Both the position numbers and the translations under genes were made by a program. The notes beneath the pieces were generated by a model, which was not told where the DNA came from, did not search any database, and saw nothing but the letters and a program-made list of their open reading frames with translations. This document shows positions 9,134 through 15,466 of a DNA stretch of 15,466 bases, one piece after another. The DNA comes from Xanthomonas translucens pv. translucens DSM 18974 (GTDB taxonomy: Bacteria; Pseudomonadota; Gammaproteobacteria; Xanthomonadales; Xanthomonadaceae): assembly GCF_000331775.1 (NCBI RefSeq), contig NZ_CAPJ01000220.1, forward strand, positions 1 to 15,466, written 5' to 3'. Position 1 is the first letter of the stretch; every line of letters begins with the position of its first letter.

Positions 9134-9799
9134 ATGCCCACCCTGCTGATCGCCGACGACCATCCCCTGTTCCGCGAGGCGCTGCGCGGGGCGGTGCAGC
9201 GGGTGATGCCGGGGGTGCAGCTGTACGAGGCCGACAGCGTCGAGGCGCTGTACGCGCTGGCCGACCATCACGCCGATGCCGACCTGTTGCTGATGGACCT
9301 CAACATGCCTGGCGCACAGGGCTTCAGCGCGTTGGTGCACATGCGCGCGCTGCATCCGCAGCTGCCGGTGGTGGTGGTGTCCGCGCGCGAGGAGCCGACG
9401 GTGATGCGCCGCGCGCTGGACCACGGCGCGTTCGGCTTCATTCCCAAGTCGGCCGACTCGGACACCATCGGCCTGGCGCTGAGCACGGTGCTGGACGGCG
9501 AGCGCTGGGCGCCGCCGGAAGCGCACAACGTGCCACCCACCGACCGCGCCGAACGCGAGGTCGGGCAGCGCCTGCGCGAACTGACCCCGCAGCAGTTCCG
9601 CGTGCTGCAGATGCTCGGCGCCGGCCGCCTCAACAAGCAGATCGCCTACGACCTCGACGTGTCCGAAGCCACCATCAAGGCCCACGTCACCGCGATCCTG
9701 CGCAAGCTCGGCGTCACCAACCGCACCCAGGCGGTGCTGATGGCCGGCAAGCTGGCCATCGACAGCGACGCCATCGTGCTGCCGCTGGAAGAGGATTGA
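9134..9799 (+). CDS. crbR: LuxR/NarL-family response regulator, CrbR-like
   Basis: This 221-residue two-component response regulator is a DNA-binding transcription factor. The receiver domain occupies about 1-120: acidic pair Asp8-Asp9 in IADDHPLF, phosphoacceptor Asp55 in LLLMDLNMPG, Ser83 in VVVSAREE, and Lys105 in GFIPKSA. A linker leads to a LuxR-type helix-turn-helix at about 147-208, with LTPQQFRVLQML, NKQIAYDLDVSEATIKAHV and KLGVTNRTQAV. Length and layout are typical. It lies 130 bp after acs on the same strand, and a transporter-type hybrid kinase lies 1.4 kb away, which together point to CrbR, the activator of acs. No ribosome-binding site precedes the ATG; instead a long inverted repeat ends ten bases before it. 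The specific CrbR name is inferred from context, the family is certain. Confidence 0.85.
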   Translation: MPTLLIADDHPLFREALRGAVQRVMPGVQLYEADSVEALYALADHHADADLLLMDLNMPGAQGFSALVHMRALHPQLPVVVVSAREEPTVMRRALDHGAFGFIPKSADSDTIGLALSTVLDGERWAPPEAHNVPPTDRAEREVGQRLRELTPQQFRVLQMLGAGRLNKQIAYDLDVSEATIKAHVTAILRKLGVTNRTQAVLMAGKLAIDSDAIVLPLEED

Positions 9800-10270
9800 G
9801 CGCGCTGCGTCCTGGCGGATGCGTGCGCCAGGGTTCACCGTAGCGTGGCGCGGCCTGGTCGCTGCGGGCAAGGCCAGCACGGCTCCACTTGTAGGCTTGT
9901 GGGCGGGTTTAAACCCCGGCTGCTGCTCGCGTATCGCGGCATTCGCCAGCGCACTCTCCGTCCCGGACTGTAGCGGCGCCTGGAGGTTTTCGGTCGCGGC
10001 TGAAGCCGCTCCTACAGTGGATGGCGTCGAGCCTCCGCCCTTGTAGGAGCGGCTTCAGCCGCGACCGCTGTTCGCGCACCGCAGGCCATCGCCTGCATAC
10101 CTAGCGATTGCTGATGCGCACCGAATCGGCTTGCCGCATCGCCTTCGGCGCACCGATGCCGCACTACCATCGATACGCCGCGCATATAGCTGTTGCTAAG
10201 AAAATCAGCTGCAGGTTCGCGCGCGTTCGAAGCGTATTCGCCGGCATTTGCCGCTGTTAGACTGCGCGTC
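9800..10270. other. Gene-free stretch with repeat elements
   Basis: I see no credible gene here. It holds a 7-bp hairpin (CCTGGCG 9811-9817 with CGCCAGG 9826-9832) just after the response-regulator stop, without a U tract; a 12-bp perfect palindrome GGGTTTAAACCC at 9905-9916; and the inverted REP pair at 9991-10067. The last part leads into the mntP riboswitch and should contain its promoter, which I could not pin down. Confidence 0.6.
9991..10067. repeat. Inverted pair of REP-like elements
   Basis: Two copies of the same element face each other: 9991-10016 and 10042-10067 are perfect inverse copies over 26 bases, separated by 25 bases. Each copy also contains its own small hairpin, GCGGCT-GA-AGCCGC. 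A third copy sits at 3450-3473. The paired layout is like a BIME (REP doublet), the kind mobilised by RAYT transposases; no such transposase is encoded in this window. Confidence 0.88.
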
Positions 10271-10376
10271 CCTTGGGGAGTAGCCTGCTGTCCGGCAGCA
10301 CCGGACAGCGCCCGCATCAACACACTCGGCCGTTGCGCCGTGGTGCGGGCAGCCATCTCGGTTGGCGAGACCAGCG
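10271..10376 (+). ncRNA. yybP-ykoY manganese riboswitch upstream of mntP
   Basis: The leader contains CCTTGGGGAGTAGCCTGC at 10271-10288, the diagnostic first conserved loop of the yybP-ykoY class, and GGCGAGACCA at 10364-10373, its second conserved loop. Between them lie a strong hairpin (TGTCCGG 10289-10295 with CCGGACA 10301-10307) and a variable GC-rich segment, as expected of the three-way junction. This class binds Mn2+ and commonly controls mntP exporters, which is exactly the gene that follows. The boundaries are approximate, since P1 pairing was judged by eye. Confidence 0.88.
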
Positions 10377-10444
10377 GCGAGCTTGCGTGGCGAAAGCCGG
10401 GCGCGCGCGCTCGTCGTTCGTCTCCTGCCCCGGCGCGGTCCCCC
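10377..10444 (+). promoter_or_regulatory. Presumed expression platform of the mntP riboswitch
   Basis: The 68 bases between the aptamer and the mntP ATG are very GC-rich. GCCGGG (10396-10401) can pair with CCCGGC (10429-10434), and no clear ribosome-binding site precedes the ATG. No U tract is seen, which argues for control of translation or Rho access rather than an intrinsic terminator; this is inference. Confidence 0.4.
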
Positions 10445-11020
10445 ATGTCGTTTCTTTCGATTCTGTTGCTCGGTATCGCCATGTCCACCGACGCCTTCGC
10501 CGCGGCGGTCGGCAAGGGCGCGGCCATGCGCAAACCCCTGTGGCGCGACGCGCTGCGCGCCGGCCTGATCTTCGGCTGCATCGAGGCGCTGACTCCGGTG
10601 CTGGGCTGGCTGCTGGGCCAGGCCGCGGCCAAGTACGTGGTCGCGTTCGACCACTGGATCGCGTTCGGCCTGCTCGGCACGCTCGGCGTGCACATGATCG
10701 TCGCCGGGCTCAAGCCCGAAGCACCCGAGGACGCCGCCGCAGCGCCCAAGCGCCACGGCTTCTGGAACCTGGCCGCGACCGGCCTGGCCACCAGCATCGA
10801 TGCCATGGCGGTCGGCGTCGGCCTGGCTTTCCTCGACGTGAAAATCGCCGAGGTCGCGGTGGTCATCGGCCTGTGCACGCTGACCATGGTGACCCTGGGC
10901 ATCATGCTCGGCCGCGTGCTCGGCACACTGGCCGGCAAGCGCGCGGAGATCGTCGGCGGCGCGCTGCTGATCGCGATCGGCAGCACCATTTTGTACGAGC
11001 ACCTGCACGGCGCCGGCTGA
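10445..11020 (+). CDS. mntP: Manganese efflux pump MntP
   Basis: This 191-residue inner-membrane protein of the MntP (YebN, formerly DUF204) family exports Mn2+. It has the family's usual length and two-fold repeated layout, with six hydrophobic segments at about 1-20, 36-60, 69-88, 108-129, 134-157 and 166-184. The paired acidic motifs, Asp16 in [14 protein letters not shown] and Asp119 in [15 protein letters not shown], are the hallmark residues needed for transport in E. coli MntP. The ATG at 10445 starts the conserved [19 protein letters not shown] yybP-ykoY manganese riboswitch sits directly upstream, so expression should rise with manganese. The gene is convergent with the hybrid kinase gene, 150 bp apart. 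Confidence 0.96.
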   Translation: MSFLSILLLGIAMSTDAFAAAVGKGAAMRKPLWRDALRAGLIFGCIEALTPVLGWLLGQAAAKYVVAFDHWIAFGLLGTLGVHMIVAGLKPEAPEDAAAAPKRHGFWNLAATGLATSIDAMAVGVGLAFLDVKIAEVAVVIGLCTLTMVTLGIMLGRVLGTLAGKRAEIVGGALLIAIGSTILYEHLHGAG

Positions 11021-11170
11021 TCCGCGCACGCCCCGCCACTGCCGGCTCGGCCCTGCGGCGGCGGCTTGGCGGTGAATTCCAGGCAGGTGGAGAAGAGGCA
11101 CTTGTCGCCGCTGTGCGGCGTGCAGGGACATTGCCGATACGCCACTGTCTGCGCAGTGGCCTGCAGCGCG

Positions 11171-14100
11171 CTAATCGCCCTTGATCGGATCGTGGTACGC
11201 GGTGAGGAAGGCGCGCAACGAGGCCGGCTTGACCGGCTTGGTCAGCAGCCGGTAACCGCGTTCGCGCGCCAGCAGTTTCAGTTCGTCGCGCCCATCGGCG
11301 GTGAGCAGCGCGCCGGCGACCGGGCCGACCATCGCCTCGCGCAGCGCGTCCAGCGTATCCAGTCCGTCCAGGCGGTCGTGCAGGTGGTAGTCGACCAGCA
11401 TCACATTGGGCGCGCGCGCCGCCAGCGGCAGCGCCTCGTCCACGGTGCTGGCGCAGATCACCTCCACCTGCCAACGCCCGAGCAGCGCGCGCATGCCGTC
11501 GAGGATTTCCTGGTCGTTGTCCACGCACAGCACGCGCAACCCGGCCAGCGAATCGCTGGCGGCGACGCTGCGCTGCTGGCGCTGCTGCTTCTGCGGCACC
11601 GGCGCCACCCGCGGCACGGCGATCGAGAACATGCTGCCATGGCCGACCGCGCTGCGCGCATCCAGGTCGTGGCCGAGCAGGCGCGAGATGCGCTGGCAGA
11701 TCGACAAGCCCAGCCCCAATCCCTGCTCGCCCCAGTCGAACGGCTGCTGGTAGCGCTGGAACTCCTCGAAGATCTGCTGCATGTGATGTTTGGGAATGCC
11801 CGGGCCGGTGTCCCACACCTGCAACTCCAGCGCCGCGCCACGGCCGCGCATGCCCAGCACGATGCGGCCCTGGCGGGTGTAGCGCAGCGCATTGGCGAGA
11901 AAGTTCTGCAACACGCGGCGCAGCAGGCGGCGGTCGCTGCGCACCCAGATCGGCCGCGCGTACACCTGCATGCGCAGGCCGCGGCCGGCGGCGACCGGGG
12001 TGTACTGCGCGGCCAGTTCGCGCAGCAGCACGCTGGCATCGAAGTCCTCGATGGTCGGGAGCATGCCGCCGGCGTCCAGCCGCGACACGTCGAGCAGGCC
12101 GTCGAGCAGTTCCTCGGCCGCACGCAGCGAGGCGTCCACGCGCTCGGCCAGGTGCCGCTGCTCCTCGTTCTGGTGCGCTTCGCGCAGCGCGGAGGCGAAC
12201 AGCCGCGCCGCGTTGAGCGGCTGCAGCACGTCGTGGCTGATCGCGGCCAGGAAGCGGGTCTTGGACTGCTGCGCCAGTTCGGCCTCGCGCGAGCGCTCGG
12301 CCACGCGTTGCTCCAGCGTCTCGTTGGCTTCCAGCAGCGCCTGCTCGGCGCGCTTGTAGTCGGTGATGTCGTTGTAGCTGGTCACGTAGCCGCCGCCGGG
12401 CAGCGGCTGGCCGCGCATCTCGATCACCTTGCCGTCGCTGCGGGTGCGCTCGAACACATGCGAGGTGCCGGCGCGCAGATGCGCGATGCGGCGGCTTATC
12501 TGGTCCTCGACGCGGCCCTCGCCCAGTTCGCCGCGCTCGGCGTTGTAGCGGATCAGGTCGGCGACCGGGCGGCCGACGTAGAGCATGCCGTCGGGATAGC
12601 CGAACATCTGTTGGTAGCGCCGGTTCCATGCGGTCAGGCGCATCGCCGGATCGACCACGCTGACCCCGGCGCTGATGTTCTCCAGCGTGGTGGACAGGAT
12701 CTCGCGGTTGAAGCGCAGCTCCTGCCCGGCCTCGTCGAGCACCGCCACCACTTCGCCCAGGTCCATGCCCGAACCGCGCAGCAGGCTGGTCAGCACCAGC
12801 CGCGCCGAGGCCGCGCCGATCGAGGCGGCGAGCAGGCGTTCGGTGAACTGCACCCAGACCCGGTCCGCCACCGCGCTGGGCTGCGGCTCGCGGCCGAGCA
12901 GTTGCGCCTGTTCGGCGAAGGCGCGGCGCGCGTGGCGCTCGCCGACCATGCGTTCGGCCAGGGCCTGCAGGTCGATCACGTGCACGTGCCCGAGCCAGTC
13001 GCCGGCCACCGCCGGCCGCTGCGAATACGGCTCCAGGAACGGCGCCGCGCGCAGCCGCTCGTCCAAACCCGGGCGCCAGCGCGCCGACACCAGCATCATC
13101 GTGCCGACATTGACCAGCAGCGACCAGAACGTGCCATGCGCCAGCGGGTCCCAGCCGCTCATCCCGAACAGCTGCTGCGGTTGCAGCCAGGAGACGCCGA
13201 ACGGCCCGTCGTGCAGCCAGTCCGGCGCCAGCCAGCCGGACTGGGTCAGCGCCGGCAGCAGCAAGGTGTAGATCCAGGTGCCGAAGCCCAGCACCATGCC
13301 GGTCTCCACGCCTTTGCGGCTGGCGCCGCGCCAATACAGCCCGCCGATCACGCCCGGCGCGAACTGCGCCACCGCGGCGAAGGCCATCAGCCCGTACGAG
13401 GCCAGCGAGCTGTCGTCGCTGCTGCTGCGGTAGTAGCCGTAGGCGATCAGCGCCAGCAGCAGGATCGCCAGGCGGCGGATCCACAACACCCGCGAGGCGA
13501 CGTCGGCGCCGGCCGCCTGGTGCCCGCGCCGGCGCAGCAGCACCGGCATCACCAGATCGTTGCTGATCATCGTCGCCAGCGCGATGCTGGAGACGATGAC
13601 CATGCCGGTGGCGGCGGAGAACCCGCCCACGTAGGCGACCAGCGCCAGCGCGGTGCGGCCCTCGGCCAGCGGCAACGCCAGCACGATGCTGTCGTGGGCT
13701 ACCTCGCCGGACTGGCCGAACAGGGCGATGCCGGCCGCGGCGATCGGCACCACCATCGCCGAGATCACCACCAGATACAGCCCGAACAGCCAGCGCGCCT
13801 TGCGGATGTCGCCGATGTCGCTGCACTCCACCACCGCCACGTGGAACTGCCGCGGCAGGCACACGATGGCCAGGAAGCTGAGCAGGGTCTGCGAGATGAA
13901 GCCGACCGGCGGGGTGTTCTGGAACAAGGTGCGCGCCGACTGCAGCACCTGGCCATCGCGCCCGCTCAGCCAGACGTAGGCGAACACGCCGACCGCAACC
14001 ATCGCCAGCAGCTTGACCACCGATTCCAGCGCGATCGCCAGCATCATGCCGTGGTGGTGTTCGGTGGCGTCCACCTGGCGGGTGCCGAACAGGGTCGCGA

Positions 14101-14611
14101 ACAGCGCCATCAACAGCGCCACGTACAGCGCCGGATCGGCGTAGAACGGTGCTCCGGCGCTGGACTGGCCGCTGAGCACCTGCAGGCTCATCGCCACCGC
14201 CTTGTACTGCAGCGCCAGGTACGGCACCACGCCGACCAGCGCGATCACCGCCACCAGCGCCGCCAGGCGCCGCGAGCGGCCATAGCGCGAAGAGATGAAG
14301 TCGGCGATGGACACCGTGTTCTCGCTGCGCGCGATCAACGCCAGGCGTTCGATGATGTGCCAGCCGAACAGCAGCAGCAGCAACGGCCCCAGGTAGATCG
14401 GCAGGTAGCCGGCGCCATTGCGCACCGCGCTGCCGACCGCGCCGTAGAACGTCCACGACGAGCAGTACACCGCCAGCGCCAGGCTGTACACCGCCGGGCG
14501 CAGCCACGGCCGCTCCGGGTACAGCGGCCGCCGATCGCCCCACCACGCCACCGTGAACAGCAGCGCCGCGTAGCCGACCGACACCAACAGCAGGATCCAG
14601 CTGGAAACCAA
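11171..14611 (-). CDS. crbS: CrbS-like hybrid histidine kinase with SLC5/PutP transporter domain
   Basis: This 1146-residue membrane sensor kinase starts with a sodium:solute-symporter (SLC5/PutP-like) domain of about 13 helices (residues 4-511, with SRYGRSRRLAALVAV and LPRQFHVAVVE typical of such kinases). A STAC-like segment (about 530-625), a PAS domain (about 635-752) and a short coiled coil follow. The HisKA domain has His793 in AAISHDVLQPLNAAR; the ATPase shows NFLANAL, DTGPGIP (934-940) and GLGLGLS (964-970). A C-terminal receiver has Asp1031 and Asp1033, phosphoacceptor Asp1074 in MLVDYHLHD, Thr1104 and Lys1125. In CrbS systems this type of kinase works with CrbR to activate acs, and both partners are nearby. 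The start is TTG at 14611, nine bases after GGGG; no better start is seen. Which ligand is sensed or carried is not visible. Confidence 0.92.
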   Translation of the reverse strand: MVSSWILLLVSVGYAALLFTVAWWGDRRPLYPERPWLRPAVYSLALAVYCSSWTFYGAVGSAVRNGAGYLPIYLGPLLLLLFGWHIIERLALIARSENTVSIADFISSRYGRSRRLAALVAVIALVGVVPYLALQYKAVAMSLQVLSGQSSAGAPFYADPALYVALLMALFATLFGTRQVDATEHHHGMMLAIALESVVKLLAMVAVGVFAYVWLSGRDGQVLQSARTLFQNTPPVGFISQTLLSFLAIVCLPRQFHVAVVECSDIGDIRKARWLFGLYLVVISAMVVPIAAAGIALFGQSGEVAHDSIVLALPLAEGRTALALVAYVGGFSAATGMVIVSSIALATMISNDLVMPVLLRRRGHQAAGADVASRVLWIRRLAILLLALIAYGYYRSSSDDSSLASYGLMAFAAVAQFAPGVIGGLYWRGASRKGVETGMVLGFGTWIYTLLLPALTQSGWLAPDWLHDGPFGVSWLQPQQLFGMSGWDPLAHGTFWSLLVNVGTMMLVSARWRPGLDERLRAAPFLEPYSQRPAVAGDWLGHVHVIDLQALAERMVGERHARRAFAEQAQLLGREPQPSAVADRVWVQFTERLLAASIGAASARLVLTSLLRGSGMDLGEVVAVLDEAGQELRFNREILSTTLENISAGVSVVDPAMRLTAWNRRYQQMFGYPDGMLYVGRPVADLIRYNAERGELGEGRVEDQISRRIAHLRAGTSHVFERTRSDGKVIEMRGQPLPGGGYVTSYNDITDYKRAEQALLEANETLEQRVAERSREAELAQQSKTRFLAAISHDVLQPLNAARLFASALREAHQNEEQRHLAERVDASLRAAEELLDGLLDVSRLDAGGMLPTIEDFDASVLLRELAAQYTPVAAGRGLRMQVYARPIWVRSDRRLLRRVLQNFLANALRYTRQGRIVLGMRGRGAALELQVWDTGPGIPKHHMQQIFEEFQRYQQPFDWGEQGLGLGLSICQRISRLLGHDLDARSAVGHGSMFSIAVPRVAPVPQKQQRQQRSVAASDSLAGLRVLCVDNDQEILDGMRALLGRWQVEVICASTVDEALPLAARAPNVMLVDYHLHDRLDGLDTLDALREAMVGPVAGALLTADGRDELKLLARERGYRLLTKPVKPASLRAFLTAYHDPIKGD

Positions 14612-14641
14612 GAGCGACGTCCCCGGTGCGTTCGCTGCAGT

Positions 14642-14818
14642 CTAGCGCGCCGCCCACAGCAAGGCGCCGCGCAGCACCAGGCCGAAGCAGACCCGCATCG
14701 CCAGCGTCTTCGTCGGCGCCCGCCACAGTGCGGCCCGGTCCATGCGTGCGCCCGGGCGTGGCCACGCCAGTTGCAGCGGCGCCGCAGTGTGCCGATCGAC
14801 CGGATCGGCCAGCGGCAT
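14642..14818 (-). CDS. Possible small protein just upstream of the kinase gene
   Basis: A minus-strand frame encodes 58 residues from ATG 14818 to TAG 14642, ending 30 bases before the kinase start. Third positions are mostly G or C, and the peptide has a plausible shape: a polar N-terminal half (MPLADPVDRHTAAPLQLAWP) and a hydrophobic, Arg-dotted helix at about 39-57 (LAMRVCFGLVLRGALLWAA) that could lie on the membrane. A start at 14851 would add 11 residues. No ribosome-binding site is convincing at either start. I recognise no family, so it may be only the 5' region of the kinase mRNA. Confidence 0.3.
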   Translation of the reverse strand: MPLADPVDRHTAAPLQLAWPRPGARMDRAALWRAPTKTLAMRVCFGLVLRGALLWAAR

Positions 14819-14851
14819 TCGCGCATCAACCGCACACGCGCGACAAGGCAT

Positions 14852-15257
14852 TGCCGGCAGACCGATTGCAGGCGCGCGGCGTGGAGGCGCAGCGGATCGT
14901 CTTGTACGGACCGGCAGGCAGCGCACCCGCGAGCGGGATGCCGACGGCGGCGATACGCGCCACCTCCGTTCTGCCGCTGGATGCGGGCGCGGCGCTGGAT
15001 CGCATGGCGTGGCGCATCGCTGGACGGGCCGATTGCGCCGTTCCAGCGCTGGATCCCTCATCCGCTGCAGGCGCGCGCAAGGCGCGGTGCTGCGCGACGG
15101 CAGCGACCGGTCGCAATGGACGCGCGCGTTCGCCGCGCCAGCCGGCACGCAGCCCGCGTCAGCGCCCGGTTCGTCCGCAAGGTGGCGCAAGCGGCGCAGC
15201 GCATGGCAGGCGACACGCTAAGATTCGCGCAATGAACGTCCCAGCTCGCCCACGTTG
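14852..15257. other. Stretch without a confident gene
   Basis: Both strands are open over much of this region because of the high GC content. The most protein-like reading is plus-strand, from GTG 14881 (VEAQRIVLYGPAGSAPASGM, then VLPLDAGAALDRMAWRIA), but after about residue 50 that frame turns into low-complexity Arg/Ala/Pro sequence, while another plus frame becomes more regular and ends at TGA 15233-15235. This could be a decayed gene or chance. A nine-codon frame at 15232-15258 (MNVPARPR, stop) ends on the start of the next gene as TGATG. Confidence 0.35.
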
Positions 15258-15466
15258 ATGTCCTCCGTCCCAGCCGAGTCGCGGGCGAGCTATCTGCAGC
15301 AGCAACGGCTGCGGCTGCAGACGCAGTTGCTGCAGACGCAGGCGCGGCAGGCGGCCGCCGAGGCCGAGGTGGAGCGGCACCTGCCGGCGGTGGAACAGGC
15401 CGTGGCCACGATCCGCAGCGACTTCGTCGCCCAGGCCGCGCAAGCCGCGCGCGCGGTGCTGCGCCG
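15258..15466 (+). CDS. Truncated N-terminal part of a coiled-coil-like protein
   Basis: From ATG 15258 an open frame of 69 codons runs off the right edge. It begins MSSVPAESRASYLQQQRLRL and continues with Gln/Leu/Ala/Glu-rich sequence (QTQLLQTQARQAAAEAEVE), suggesting a long amphipathic helix or coiled coil and no signal peptide. Third positions are strongly G/C, supporting real coding. No ribosome-binding site is evident; the start overlaps the stop of a short upstream frame (TGATG), so re-initiation is possible. I do not recognise the family. Confidence 0.6.
   Translation, partial: MSSVPAESRASYLQQQRLRLQTQLLQTQARQAAAEAEVERHLPAVEQAVATIRSDFVAQAAQAARAVLR

Noticed and set aside
9811..9832. Hairpin after the response-regulator stop as an intrinsic terminator
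   Set aside because: Perfect 7-bp stem but an 8-base loop and no U tract, so I did not list it as a terminator feature.
11141..11160. Hairpin GCCACTG/CAGTGGC as a terminator for the kinase gene
   Set aside because: The stem is only 7 bp and no U-rich run follows on either strand; it could be chance in GC-rich DNA.
11066..15235. A 1389-codon open frame on the plus strand opposite the kinase gene
   Set aside because: It is the antisense shadow of the hybrid kinase in GC-rich DNA: low-complexity Arg/Gln/His content and no recognisable domain, while the minus strand shows full kinase motifs.

Overview
The window comes from a high-GC gammaproteobacterium, most likely Xanthomonas or a close relative in the Xanthomonadaceae. 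The support is the strong G/C bias at third codon positions, three copies of a REP-like palindrome centred on GCGGCTGAAGCCGC, and an inverted pair of GGGAATCG...GGGAATGG repeats. Both repeat types are, to my knowledge, typical intergenic elements of this family. I ran no database search, so the genus is an inference.

Left part (1-3650): a truncated gene of unknown function runs off the left edge on the minus strand. Next come a small GlsB/YeaQ-type membrane protein on the plus strand with a very good intrinsic terminator, then a minus-strand set: a coniferyl-type aldehyde dehydrogenase, an exonuclease III-family enzyme, and a zinc-binding GFA-family protein whose start overlaps the exonuclease stop. 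This set would suit aldehyde detoxification plus repair of aldehyde-damaged DNA, but that link is inference.

Centre (3650-9800): a DcaP-like trimeric outer-membrane porin gene followed by an MHS-family inner-membrane symporter gene is transcribed leftward. Acetyl-CoA synthetase (acs) is transcribed rightward from the same 215-bp divergent promoter region, which carries a short palindrome (ACGA-CCA-TCGT) near its midpoint. The symporter gene carries a +1 frameshift near 4595. A LuxR/NarL-type response regulator follows acs.

Right part (9800-15466): REP elements, then mntP (manganese exporter) behind a yybP-ykoY manganese riboswitch. Convergent to it is a large hybrid histidine kinase with an SLC5/PutP-like transporter domain, STAC-like region, PAS, HisKA/HATPase and a C-terminal receiver. 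The kinase, the response regulator and acs together match the CrbS/CrbR acetate-switch system. A short open frame lies just upstream of the kinase, and a truncated coiled-coil-like gene begins at the right edge.

The main biological reading is an acetate/organic-acid assimilation island: sensor kinase (crbS-like), regulator (crbR-like), the activating enzyme (acs), and a divergently transcribed outer- plus inner-membrane uptake pair that may belong to the same regulon. The manganese riboswitch/mntP unit sits between the two regulator genes and appears functionally independent.
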